Source of the DNA: JAHEJE01 sp965216335
Lineage (GTDB): Bacteria; Pseudomonadota; Alphaproteobacteria; Rhizobiales; Aestuariivirgaceae
Assembly: GCA_965216335.1 (NCBI GenBank)
Contig: OZ244154.1
Location: forward strand, 3,348,001-3,412,000
Direction of reading: 5' to 3'
Length of the DNA stretch: 64,000 nt
The notes beneath the pieces were generated by a model that made no database searches, was not told the DNA's origin, and saw nothing but the letters and a program-made list of their open reading frames with translations. Of the stretch, positions 37,803-46,161 are shown piece by piece; the stretch's first letter is position 1, and every line of letters begins with the position of its first letter. The position numbers and the translations under genes were made by a program.

Positions 37803-39479
37803 GTGGCCGATGAACTGAAGATCGCCTTCGCCCAGCTCAACCCGACCGTCGGGGCAATCGCCGCCAACAGTGAAAAGGCGCGCGCCGCCCATGCCACGGC
37901 CGCCGCGGCCGGTGCCGATCTGATCGTCTATCCCGAGCTGTTCATCTCCGGCTATCCGCCCGAGGATCTGGTGCTCAAACCGGCCTTCGTCGAAGAATGC
38001 TGCGAGGCGCTGGAAAGCCTGATGCCGGCAACCAAGGGCGGCGCGCCCGCCATGCTGATCGGCCTGCCGTGGGCTGAGGACGGCAAGCTCTACAACGCCG
38101 TGGCGCTGGTCGAGGACGGCGAGGTCAAGACCCTGCGCTTCAAGTACGACCTGCCGAACTACGGCGTGTTCGATGAACAGCGGGTGTTCGATCCCGGCCC
38201 CATGCCCGGCCCGGTCAGCTTCAGGGGCGTGCGCATCGGTGTGCCGGTCTGCGAGGATATCTGGACCGACGAGGTCACCGAGTGCCTGGCCGAGACCGGC
38301 GCCGAACTGCTGCTGGTGCCGAACGGTTCGCCCTATGAGAGCGACAAGCAGGATGTCCGCCTCAACCTGGTCGTCGCTCGGGTTACCGAAACCGGTTTGC
38401 CATTGGCCTATCTCAACCAGATCGGCGGCCAGGACGAGCTGGTGTTCGACGGTGCCTCGTTCTGCCTCAATGCGGATTGCACTCCGGCGTTTCAGCAGCC
38501 CGCCTTCGTGGAAGATATTATCGTCACCGACTGGCGGCGCGAAGAGGGCGGCTGGCGCTGCGAACCGCAAAGCCTGGCCAGCGTCGAAGACCGCCACGCC
38601 TCGATCTGGCGCGCCTGCGTGCTGGGCCTGAAAGACTATGTCGAAAAGAACCGCTTTCCCGGCATCGTCATGGGCCTGTCCGGCGGCATCGACAGCGCGG
38701 TGGTGGCGGCCATGGCCGTCGACGCGCTCGGCGCCGACCGGGTCCACTGCGTGATGCTGCCTTACCGCTACACCTCCGAGGAAAGCCTGGCCGATGCCAA
38801 GGCCTGCGCCGCGGCGCTCGGCGTGCGCTACGACATCGTGCCGATCGCCGATCCCGTTGAAGGCTTCGAGACGGTGCTGGGCGACATGTTCCAGGGCACC
38901 GAACCGGGCATCACCGAGGAAAACCTGCAGTCGCGCGCCCGCGGCGTCATCCTGATGGCGATCTCCAACAAGTTCGGATCGATGGTGCTGACCACCGGCA
39001 ACAAGTCGGAAATGTCGGTCGGCTATGCCACGCTCTACGGCGACATGAACGGCGGCTTCAACCCGATCAAGGATGTCTACAAGTCGGATGTCTACGCGCT
39101 TGCCCGCTTCCGCAATCAATCCCGCCCGACCGGCATGCTCGGTCCCGATGCGCGCGTGATGCCGGAAAACATCATCACCAAGGTGCCGACCGCGGAACTG
39201 CGCGAGAACCAGACCGACCAGGACAGCCTGCCCGAGTACGATATCCTCGACGACATCCTGAACGGCCTGGTCGAAAACGAGCTGTCGGTCGACGATCTGG
39301 TCGAACGCGGCCACGATGCCAAGACGGTGGAACGCATCCAGCATCTGCTCTACATCGCCGAGTACAAGCGCCGCCAGGCCGCCCCCGGTGTGAAAACGAC
39401 CTCCAAGAATTTCGGCCGCGACCGCCGCTATCCGATCACCAACGGGTTCCGCGACAAGGCCGGGCAGGGCGGCGGATGA
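37803..39479 (+). CDS. nadE: Glutamine-dependent NAD+ synthetase
   Basis: 558 residues in two domains. The N-terminal nitrilase-like glutaminase has the catalytic triad regions VYPELFISGYPPEDL (Glu), Lys in KYDLPNYGVFDEQR, and Cys in VPVCEDIW. The C-terminal NAD synthetase has the ATP-binding P-loop LSGGIDSA near residue 295 and TTGNKSEMSVGYATLYGD near 400. GTG at 37803 has AAAGGA 9 bases upstream; another GTG at 37773 adds ten residues. It converts deamido-NAD to NAD+. It is divergent from gntR. Confidence 0.94.
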   Translation: MADELKIAFAQLNPTVGAIAANSEKARAAHATAAAAGADLIVYPELFISGYPPEDLVLKPAFVEECCEALESLMPATKGGAPAMLIGLPWAEDGKLYNAVALVEDGEVKTLRFKYDLPNYGVFDEQRVFDPGPMPGPVSFRGVRIGVPVCEDIWTDEVTECLAETGAELLLVPNGSPYESDKQDVRLNLVVARVTETGLPLAYLNQIGGQDELVFDGASFCLNADCTPAFQQPAFVEDIIVTDWRREEGGWRCEPQSLASVEDRHASIWRACVLGLKDYVEKNRFPGIVMGLSGGIDSAVVAAMAVDALGADRVHCVMLPYRYTSEESLADAKACAAALGVRYDIVPIADPVEGFETVLGDMFQGTEPGITEENLQSRARGVILMAISNKFGSMVLTTGNKSEMSVGYATLYGDMNGGFNPIKDVYKSDVYALARFRNQSRPTGMLGPDARVMPENIITKVPTAELRENQTDQDSLPEYDILDDILNGLVENELSVDDLVERGHDAKTVERIQHLLYIAEYKRRQAAPGVKTTSKNFGRDRRYPITNGFRDKAGQGGG

Positions 39480-39512
39480 CCCGCCCGCCGTCAAACCGCC
39501 GGCGGATGTGAC

Positions 39513-40700
39513 ATGGCCGCCACCCACTGGCGCGGCTCTGCCGCCTTCATCAACGTCGTTGCCTCCATGGCCATGGTGTTCAGCGCCGATGTCGCCATGG
39601 GGCTGACCTATCCGCTGCTCGCCGTTCTGCTCGAGAACCGCGGCTTCAGCGAAAGCGCCATCGGCATCAACGCCGCCATGTCGCCGCTCGGTATCATCCT
39701 GGCCGGCTTCGTGCTGCCGTCGCTGGTCAGGCGCTACGGCACCCGGGTGTTTGCCTTCCTCGGCATTGCCCTGATCGCGCTGTGCATCCTGGCCCTTGGC
39801 CACACGTCGGACTTTTATGTCTGGTGCGCGATCCGCGTGGTGCTGGGCGCGGCGATCTGCATGACCTACACCATGAGCGAAGCCTGGGTGATGACCTTCA
39901 CGCCGGACGAACGGCGCGGCCGGGTGACGGCGATCTACACCATGGCCATGTCGGCCGGCTTCGGCCTCGGACCGGCCCTCATTCCGTTCACCGGCATCGA
40001 CGGACCGCTGCCGTTCTGGATCGCATTCTTCGCCATGGCGGTGTCCGCCGTGCCGGTGTTTTTCGTGCGCCTCAATGACGAGCACGCCGCAGGTGCCGAA
40101 AAGAGCGGCAGCGCCGGCGTCATCCGTTTTACCCTGGCCGCACCGCTGCTGATGTTCGCAGTGCTGACCATGACGCTGTTCGATTCCACCATGCTGTCCT
40201 TCCTGCCGATCTACGGTCTGCGCTCCGGCCTCGATCTGACCGCTGCTTCGTGGCTGCTGGCGGTCATCATCGCCGGGCACTGCGTGCTGCAGTATCCGAT
40301 CGGCTGGCTGGCCGACCGCTGGTCGCGCCAGGCCGTGTTGTGGATCTGCACCGTGCTGACCATCGTGCTGACGGCGCTGTTCCCGCAACTGATCGGAACC
40401 TGGCTGGTCTGGCCGGCGGCCTTCCTGCTCGGTGCCAGTGCCTATTCGATCTACACCGTGGCGCTGATCGTTATGGGCGACAACTTCCGCGGCCCCATGC
40501 TGGTCGCCGGCTCCGCTGCGCTCGGCGCCATGTGGGGCGTCGGCGGCATCGTCGGCGCACCGGTCGCCGGCGGCATCATCGACGTTGCCGGCATCGGGGT
40601 GTTCCCCTACCTGCTGACCGGCGTTTACGTCATCCTGCTGGCCGGTCTCGTCGTCACCGGCGGCCGGCTGATCCGCCGCACGCCGCCCGGTGCCGGTTGA
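39513..40700 (+). CDS. MFS transporter (YcaD/quinolone-resistance-like)
   Basis: 395 residues with twelve predicted membrane helices. An MFS-type loop occurs between helices 2 and 3 (LPSLVRRYGTRV), and TFTPDERRGRVTAIYTMAMSAGFGLGP lies around helices 4-5. QYPIGWLADRWSRQ marks the second half. It starts 33 bp after nadE and may be co-transcribed. The substrate is unknown, and export of a small molecule is the usual role in this subgroup. Confidence 0.87.
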   Translation: MAATHWRGSAAFINVVASMAMVFSADVAMGLTYPLLAVLLENRGFSESAIGINAAMSPLGIILAGFVLPSLVRRYGTRVFAFLGIALIALCILALGHTSDFYVWCAIRVVLGAAICMTYTMSEAWVMTFTPDERRGRVTAIYTMAMSAGFGLGPALIPFTGIDGPLPFWIAFFAMAVSAVPVFFVRLNDEHAAGAEKSGSAGVIRFTLAAPLLMFAVLTMTLFDSTMLSFLPIYGLRSGLDLTAASWLLAVIIAGHCVLQYPIGWLADRWSRQAVLWICTVLTIVLTALFPQLIGTWLVWPAAFLLGASAYSIYTVALIVMGDNFRGPMLVAGSAALGAMWGVGGIVGAPVAGGIIDVAGIGVFPYLLTGVYVILLAGLVVTGGRLIRRTPPGAG

Positions 40701-40710
40701 GCCAGCCCTA

Positions 40711-40892
40711 AGCCCTCCGCTTTGTGGGGGTGAGAACCGATTTGCAATCGCTCCAGTGGAGCGATTGCAGGTTCAAACGGACAGCGCGACAGCGCTGGCC
40801 GGGTGGGGAAGGGCGGTGTGGCAGGGTTCTCGGGTTGAGATTGTTGCAACCGCTGCTCCCCACCCTAACCCTCCCCACAAGGGGGAGGGGAC
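40711..40892. repeat. Family A palindromic repeat, copy 1 (diverged left half)
   Basis: The left half (CCCTCCGCTTTGTGGGGGTG) is degenerate. The middle carries the GCGC-rich 'cagcgc...gcgctggccgggtgggg' stretch at about 40780-40808. The right half is the canonical CCCCACCC ... CCCACAAGGGGGAGGGG at about 40859-40890. The halves face each other, so the whole could fold into a long hairpin. Related copies are at 40973, 49352 and 51119. Confidence 0.75.
40744..40768. repeat. Perfect 12-bp inverted repeat with single-base centre
   Basis: Arms 40744-40755 (GCAATCGCTCCA) and 40757-40768 are exact reverse complements around one G. It lies inside family A copy 1, 44 bp after the MFS gene. It could be an operator-like dyad, a recombination or REP-type palindrome, or a hairpin too tight to be a normal terminator. 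Confidence 0.7.
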
Positions 40893-40972
40893 AAGCTGTG
40901 CCACGTCGCAGGTATGTGCCTCCTTTCCGGGTTGGGGGTGTTGTTGCTTGCCCTTTGTACCGGGGCGGCTTC

Positions 40973-41113
40973 AAACCCTCCCCCTCGTGGGGAGGGTGGT
41001 CAGCGCGACTGCGCTGGCCGGGTGGGGTTTGGGCGGTGTGGGAAGTTGCGTGGGTGGAGACTATTGTAACCGCTGCTCCCCACCCTAACCCTCCCCACAA
41101 GGGGGAGGGGACC
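40973..41113. repeat. Family A palindromic repeat, copy 2
   Basis: Left half ACCCTCCCCCTCGTGGGGAG with a following GCGC-rich stretch and CCGGGTGGGG. A spacer of about 50 bp includes TGTAACCGCTGCTCCC. The right half is CCACAAGGGGGAGGGG at about 41096-41111. The spacer resembles that of copy 1 (both contain a version of 'accgctgctcccc'), showing that the unit duplicates as a whole. Confidence 0.8.
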
Positions 41114-41772
41114 GGCTGTGCCGGGGGGCTGGCACGGCCTTACCGCCGCCCGGCCTTTCGGCTTGCGGGGGAGCGTGAATGAACGGGTCGAGCGGAGCGC
41201 CTGATCCGGCGCGGATATCCTTATCGAACGTTCAAAGTCTACTTGTCGGGGCCGAGCTTTCCGACGGCCCCGGAACGCCGGGGGCGCTCCGCTCCGGTGG
41301 TTTTGGGAACCGGTCCCGCTTCCTGCCATGCCGGTGAGGGTTCGCGCACGAACCGGCCATAAGGAGCAGCGGCGCGCGATATGTCCCGCCCCGCTCCGCC
41401 AGCCGGCCCGACGCCAGCCAGACCCTCACACGTCTCGCAGCGGCCCGGCAAACCGGACCCGCCACGCGCCAAGGCGCCGGGGCGGAAACCGCCCCAAGAT
41501 GTCCACCCAAATCGGCTGATGCGAACACCATCATATGCAACACCTCGAACCTGTCACAGCCTCAAGCCAGCGCTGCTGCCGGCGGCCCCGGATATCTCAC
41601 GAATAACCTCCAGGGCGGAGGACCTCGACGAACCTCTGAAAGGAAACTGCGTCTCGTAACACGCACCACCCCTCAGACACCGCCCCCTGCCCGATACCAA
41701 AGCGACCTAGGATACCACCCGTAATCCGGCAGGAGGTGGGATGATGTTACTCCTTTTTAGGATGCTTGTCAA

Positions 41773-41787
41773 GAACAAAATAGGAAC
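41773..41787 (-). promoter_or_regulatory. Perfect alphaproteobacterial LexA (SOS) box
   Basis: The bases read GAAC-N7-GAAC on the plus strand, hence GTTC-N7-GTTC on the minus strand, exactly the direct-repeat consensus of alphaproteobacterial LexA operators. The spacer is AT-rich, as in strong sites. No SOS gene is recognised within several hundred bases on either side. It may belong to a lost or decayed gene on the minus strand, or be chance. Confidence 0.5.
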
Positions 41788-42008
41788 AAACAATTTATCT
41801 GTCGATGCGCGACTTTCGGGCGGGAAGCTGTCATTCGCTGCATACTAATCAAACGACCGCAATGTGGACCCCATGGTGGACTTGATCGGCGAGATGCCTA
41901 AAGGTGGCCCTTTCCTCAAAACGGAAGTCATGGATGCCCGACTTCACAGCAGCTTGATAACCAATAACTGACTATGGGCCGAGGGAGAGCAATAGCATCA
42001 AATTTCAG

Positions 42009-42036
42009 TTGAATGAGTCAAAGTTCCCGGTAAAAT
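42009..42036 (+). promoter_or_regulatory. Candidate sigma70 promoter for the RTX gene
   Basis: TTGAAT (42009-42014) and TAAAAT (42031-42036) are separated by 16 bases and lie 28 bp upstream of the RTX start codon, which has GGGAGGG as ribosome site. The match to the -35/-10 consensus is 4/6 and 5/6. AT-rich context makes chance matches likely. Confidence 0.35.
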
Positions 42037-42064
42037 TAACGTAAAGAAAACTTGGGAGGGCAGC

Positions 42065-42985
42065 ATGTCAAACGAAGATACTATCTACGGCGATTCCACT
42101 GATGAGACAATTGATGGCGGAAATGGCAGCGATGTGCTGGATGGCGGAGGTGGTGACGATACCGTTTCTGGAGGAAATGGCGATGATTCTGTTTTCGGCG
42201 GAAGCGGAGACGATACAGTCAATGGTGGCAATGGGGATGATATCGTAGACGGCGGATCAGGCAGCGACACTGTCTCCGGGGGAAATGGCGACGATGTTGC
42301 AATCTATTACCTTGAGGATGGGGAATTTCAAGACGACTATGACGGCGGAAATGGCACGGATACTCTACGATTTGTCGTCAGTTTGGCATTGTTCGATGTA
42401 TATCAATCAGAGATTGTTCGGCTGCAAAACTGGATCATGGGCGATCGAACCGGAGATCCGATCTTTACTTTTGGGTCATCGACTTTAACGGCTGAGAATT
42501 TTGAAAACTTCGTACTTGTACTAGATGGTGACGAAACTGAAATCACAACCATAACTGATTCAAACACCGGAGAAACCGTTACCGTTGATACCACACAGGA
42601 TCCAGCAACTGCCGATGACAATCAGCTGGTTGTGGTGACTGGAACCGATGACATCTCGGCGACAACCGGCGGTGGAGATGACATCATTAGAACAGATTCC
42701 GGCAACGATGTAATTGCAGCTGGCGATGGCGACAATATCATTGATGCAGGCGATGGCGACAACGAAGTCGTGACAGGCACTGGCAATGATGAAATCACCG
42801 CGGGTGATGGCAATGATGTGGTCACCGCAGGTGACGGTGATGACGTGGTTAGCAGTGGGGCTGGCAATGACACCATCGTTGGCGGTACGGGCGCCGGAAA
42901 TGACTACTATGATGGCGGTGTCGATGGAGACACAATCGTCTATTCATCGGTGACGTCTGCTAGTGACCTTGTTATCGATCGGTAG
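42065..42985 (+). pseudogene. RTX calcium-binding repeat protein, 5' part, interrupted by IS256-family element
   Basis: The N-terminal 303 codons before the insertion encode no signal peptide. They carry two blocks of GG-x-G-x-D-x-type Ca2+-binding nonapeptides (residues about 14-80 and about 198-285, e.g. GGNGDDSVFGGSGDDT), separated by a non-repeat domain. The insertion lies at 42981, and the frame now runs 5 bases into the element and stops at 42983-42985. A ribosome site GGGAGGG precedes the ATG. Such proteins are normally exported by type I secretion and fold on binding calcium. Base composition is clearly more AT-rich than neighbours, suggesting horizontal origin. The remainder is at 44303-45740. 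Confidence 0.9.
42973..42980. repeat. Target-site duplication, left copy
   Basis: TATCGATC directly precedes the left end of the element and is repeated exactly at 44303-44310, immediately after its right end. Eight base pairs is the duplication length known for IS256-family transposases. Intact identity indicates a fairly recent insertion. Confidence 0.92.
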
Positions 42986-44302
42986 TGTCCAGAGTCTTTC
43001 GCACTTTTTGTCATGCGACGGCGGTTCCTTGGGGTTGGTTTTTCATTGCAGTCAGCGGGTCCATGTTCATGTAGCGCCTCGTTGACCACTGGGTTCCAGC
43101 AATGTGTCTCAACCTGGCTGCAGCCAGGTTGAGACAGGATTGTCCGTCCGGGAAAGCCCCGACCACCCTGGTTCGCCGTCTGATCTCGCGCATCAGCCGC
43201 TCCAGCGGATTGTTGGTGCGCAACTTGATCCAGTGACTGTCCGGGAACGCATAGAAGGTCAGCGTCTCGCCAATCTTGTCCTCAACCAGCTCTGCCGCCT
43301 TGCCCATGCGCTGGCGGCGCAGCTCGGCCGCGACCGCTTCGGCCTTGTCGGTGGCCGCCTGCCGGTTCTCCTGGGCATGGATGGCCTTCAGCATGTGGCT
43401 CACCTGGCGCATCTTGCCTGCCGGCACATGACTGAAGACATTGCGATAGAAATGCACCATGCAGCGCTGCCACCGGGTCTCGGGCAGATAGTCGGCAACG
43501 CTCTCCACCAGGCCACGACAGGCGTCTGATACCACCAGCTCCACACCATTCAGGCCCCGGTCCACCAGATGGCGCAGGAACGACGACCATCCGGACTTGT
43601 CCTCCTTGGCCCCCTCGCAGATGCCCAGAACCTCGCGATAGCCATCCGAGGTCACGCCAATCGCCACCAGCAGCGAGACGTTGCGCACCTCACCGGCCCA
43701 TGAGCGCTTCATCACGATACCATCGAGAAAGACATACGGATGTGAGCCCTCAATCGGCTTGTGGCGCCATTCCTCGATCTTGGCATAGATCTTCTTGTTG
43801 AGGTTCGACACCGTCGACGGGCTCACCCGCGTGCCCCACAGCGCCTCGGTGATGTCTTCGACCCGGCGCACCGAAACACCCGCCAGATACATCTCGATCA
43901 AAGCTTCCTCGACGCTGCTCTCGCGGCGCTGGTAGCGTTCTATGATCGCCGTCTCGAATGTTTGTCGCCGCAGCTTCGGCACCTTCAGCTTGACCGCGCC
44001 GGCCTTGGTGTGAAGCGACCGGTCGTAGCTGCCAGCGCGTGTGTCGGTCCGAGCCTCACTGCGCTCATACCGGCCAGCCCCGCACAACCGGTCGGCCTCG
44101 GCATCCAGCATCGCATTCAAGGCTTCTTCAACCGTGCCGCGCACCATCTCGCCAAGGTGATCGCGTATCCGCGCCTCGTCGATCTGGATCACCTGACCCA
44201 TCGCCTTGGTCTCCGTATCATCACTCATCGTCTCGCTCCTCTCACTCAGTGTGAAAGGAACCACCGCATCAGGCAAATGTGCGAAAGACTCTCTACGTTA
44301 TC
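42981..44302 (-). mobile_element. IS256-family insertion sequence, 1322 bp, complete
   Basis: The ends form imperfect 24-bp inverted repeats with the inner 14 bases (AGAGTCTTTCGCAC) identical and 5 of the outer 10 matching. They enclose one transposase gene and are flanked by the 8-bp duplication TATCGATC. Size, single DDE transposase and duplication length fit IS256. The element sits inside an RTX gene. Deleting it with one duplicate restores the host frame exactly. Confidence 0.93.
43011..44228 (-). CDS. IS256-family transposase
   Basis: 405 residues of the Mutator/IS256 type. The catalytic DDE residues are visible as Asp in YVFLDGIVMK, Asp in ELVVSDACRGL and Glu in TNNPLERLMREIRRR. The conserved C/D-x2-H pattern is also seen as WQRCMVHFYRN. 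ATG at 44228 is preceded by GGAG at 8 bases; the open frame starts at 44276. The coding frame is complete and the terminal repeats are present, so the element may still be active. It is transcribed opposite to the RTX gene it interrupts. Confidence 0.95.
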   Translation of the reverse strand: MSDDTETKAMGQVIQIDEARIRDHLGEMVRGTVEEALNAMLDAEADRLCGAGRYERSEARTDTRAGSYDRSLHTKAGAVKLKVPKLRRQTFETAIIERYQRRESSVEEALIEMYLAGVSVRRVEDITEALWGTRVSPSTVSNLNKKIYAKIEEWRHKPIEGSHPYVFLDGIVMKRSWAGEVRNVSLLVAIGVTSDGYREVLGICEGAKEDKSGWSSFLRHLVDRGLNGVELVVSDACRGLVESVADYLPETRWQRCMVHFYRNVFSHVPAGKMRQVSHMLKAIHAQENRQAATDKAEAVAAELRRQRMGKAAELVEDKIGETLTFYAFPDSHWIKLRTNNPLERLMREIRRRTRVVGAFPDGQSCLNLAAARLRHIAGTQWSTRRYMNMDPLTAMKNQPQGTAVA

Positions 44303-45740
44303 TATCGATCTGCGCCAGGAAGACCGTGACGGACAACTGATTAATGGGACATTTGATGTTGGTAGCTTCCTAGACGGCCTTGGGCTGTCTCGCAATTTAG
44401 CCGTGGGATACGCCTACGACACCTTGAACCAGATCAGCTACGATGTTCTTCGTGACATCGAAAATGTCGTCGGTGGCGATGGCAACGACATGATCTATGG
44501 AAATTCGCTGACAAACGTACTAGAGGGCGGTGACGGCGACGATACCATCTACAGCGGCGGTGATGTTGAGGGTTTTTCAACCGGCGACAGATTGTATGGT
44601 GGCAACGGTAACGACATCTTGCATATGCAAGGCATGTTCGTAATTGCCCGGGGAGGTGCTGGAAATGATACTATCACTGCCCCGACCGATCCCGGCACGG
44701 GTGATTTCGTCTATGTGAGCGTAGACTGGGACTTTTTCAGGGTCACATACAACACCTCTCCTGCTGGTATCCGAGCTAATTTGACGGATTCCGCGAGGAC
44801 CATCGACGGGACACTGCTTGATCCATACGAAGTGGCCGATGGATTTGGGGGGATCGATAGCGTCAGGGGCGTACACGTGGTCAGTGACAGTGACTATGAT
44901 GATATTATCCACGTCGGTGGAGCAAACCTGAACAATTATGGCGGTTGGATTGAAGTCCGCTTGGGCACTGGCGACGATCACGTGGAAATCCATCCTGGAC
45001 TATATCAGGCGCGTGTTGGCTGGGATCAGGCAGGTGACGGTGTCTATGCAAGAATGGATGACGGTACAGGCACTGGCAACGGCATCGCCGTTGACATCAA
45101 TCTGAGCAATGGAGACCAGATAGGTACCGATACTTTCTTCGGTATTACCTATTTTCGCGGTTCGGCGTTCGGCGATCATCTGGTGGGAGATGGTAGCAAC
45201 AACAGACTGCGGGGCCAAGCTGGAGACGATATCCTTGATGGTGGCGGGGGCAGAGACCGCATCGAACATACGAGCTCACCTAATGGTGTCCACGTCGATT
45301 TAGGCCAGAACTTGGTTATTGACGATGGTTACGACAATCCGGGAACGGACACGCTTATCGGTATTGAGGATGTCCATGGCTCGCTATGGGACGACCTGTT
45401 GCTTGGTGATTCTGGTGCCAACTCGATCAATGGCCGCAGTGGAAACGACACTATCAACGGTAGAGCAGGTAATGACACGCTTCGCGGAAGCGGGGGTGAT
45501 GACACGTTCGTCTTCGAGAATGGATTTGGTGTAGATGTAGTTTCTGACTTCAATGTTGCTTCAGCAAATGAAATCATTAACCTGACACTGGTGACGGAGA
45601 TCACCAACTATGCAGATCTAGTGGCAAATCATCTGTCAGAGGTAGGCGGACAGCCAGTCATTACCGATGGAATTAACACCATCACGCTCGTGGGCATTGA
45701 CATCAATGCGCTGACTGCAAGTGACTTCGTATTCATATAA
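44303..45740 (+). pseudogene. RTX calcium-binding repeat protein, 3' part after the insertion
   Basis: Starting within the right-hand duplicate TATCGATC, the frame continues the RTX protein with IDLRQEDRDGQLING. Several Ca2+-binding repeat groups follow (GGDGNDMIYGN, GGDGDDTIYSGG, GQAGDDILDGGGG, GRSGNDTINGRAGNDTLRG), and it ends with a C-terminal domain resembling type I secretion targets (LTASDFVFI). Joined to the 5' part without the element and one duplicate, it gives 2346 bases, 781 residues, in frame. It has no start codon or ribosome site of its own. The frame running through from the element at 43761 is a chance fusion. Confidence 0.9.
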
Positions 45741-46161
45741 GTCATCCGAGAACAGAGATATGCCTTTTTGAAATTCTCCCGTTAGCAGTTGTCTCGGCAG
45801 GCAACAAGCGGTGGCGGAATTGGTGCACAGTTGAGGTTCCAGGCTTTCGTTTACAAAGCCCGCAACTTCGATGCTTCGGGAGGCGCTTTCGCGCATCGGC
45901 TTGTTAACGCATAACCGCTGTTGGTAGGCGATGCCCCGACTTCCCTACTGGGTCAACAATTCCAATTCGAAGCTGTTCCGCTTACTCTGGACACTACCTC
46001 CTAAACTCTCCGTTCGGCAAATGTCGGAAAATTGCGCAAACCGGCAATCACAGCGAAACGAAAGCAAGTCCGCTAGCCCACTCGAAGCGAACTTTCGTCG
46101 GCAAATGCTCCAATGACCGCTAAGGGCCGATCCACCCGCCAACTGCCAGCCAGCCCGGCAC
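45741..46161. other. Non-coding stretch after the RTX gene, with tRNA-Leu-like fragment
   Basis: About 420 bp with no supported gene. It contains GCGGTGGCGGAATTGGT at 45808-45824, which resembles the first 17 bases of a bacterial tRNA-Leu but does not continue into a complete cloverleaf. Small overlapping open frames on both strands have no ribosome site. Composition remains lower in GC than the flanking genes and returns to normal at about 46140. Confidence 0.45.

Larger units (their letters stand above)
41114..42064. other. Long non-coding stretch with SOS box and RTX promoter region
   Basis: About 950 bp without a gene I can support. The part up to about 41680 is GC-rich and has short open frames on both strands that lack ribosome sites or recognisable domains. 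From about 41740 the composition turns AT-rich, matching the RTX gene that follows. A GAAC-N7-GAAC LexA box lies at 41773-41787 and a sigma70-like promoter at 42009-42036. The change in composition probably marks one edge of acquired DNA. Confidence 0.5.

Noticed and set aside
37653..40388. A 911-codon open frame antisense to nadE and the MFS gene
   Set aside because: High GC makes long antisense frames common. It opposes two clear enzymes/transporters, has no ribosome site, and its translation is His/Arg/Gln-rich without domains.
41232..41659. Short frames on both strands downstream of the LexA box
   Set aside because: None has a ribosome site, conserved domain or convincing codon use; left as non-coding until comparative data exist.
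42101..42300. Regular short DNA repeats that might suggest a CRISPR array
   Set aside because: The periodicity is that of the Ca2+-binding nonapeptide codons. Repeats are short, degenerate and translated.
43761..45740. A 659-codon plus-strand frame covering part of the insertion element and the RTX 3' part
   Set aside because: Before 44303 it is antisense to the transposase. The apparent fusion results from the insertion joining frames by chance.
45808..45890. Functional tRNA-Leu
   Set aside because: Only the first 17 bases match; no anticodon arm, TpsiC arm or acceptor stem pairing can be formed.
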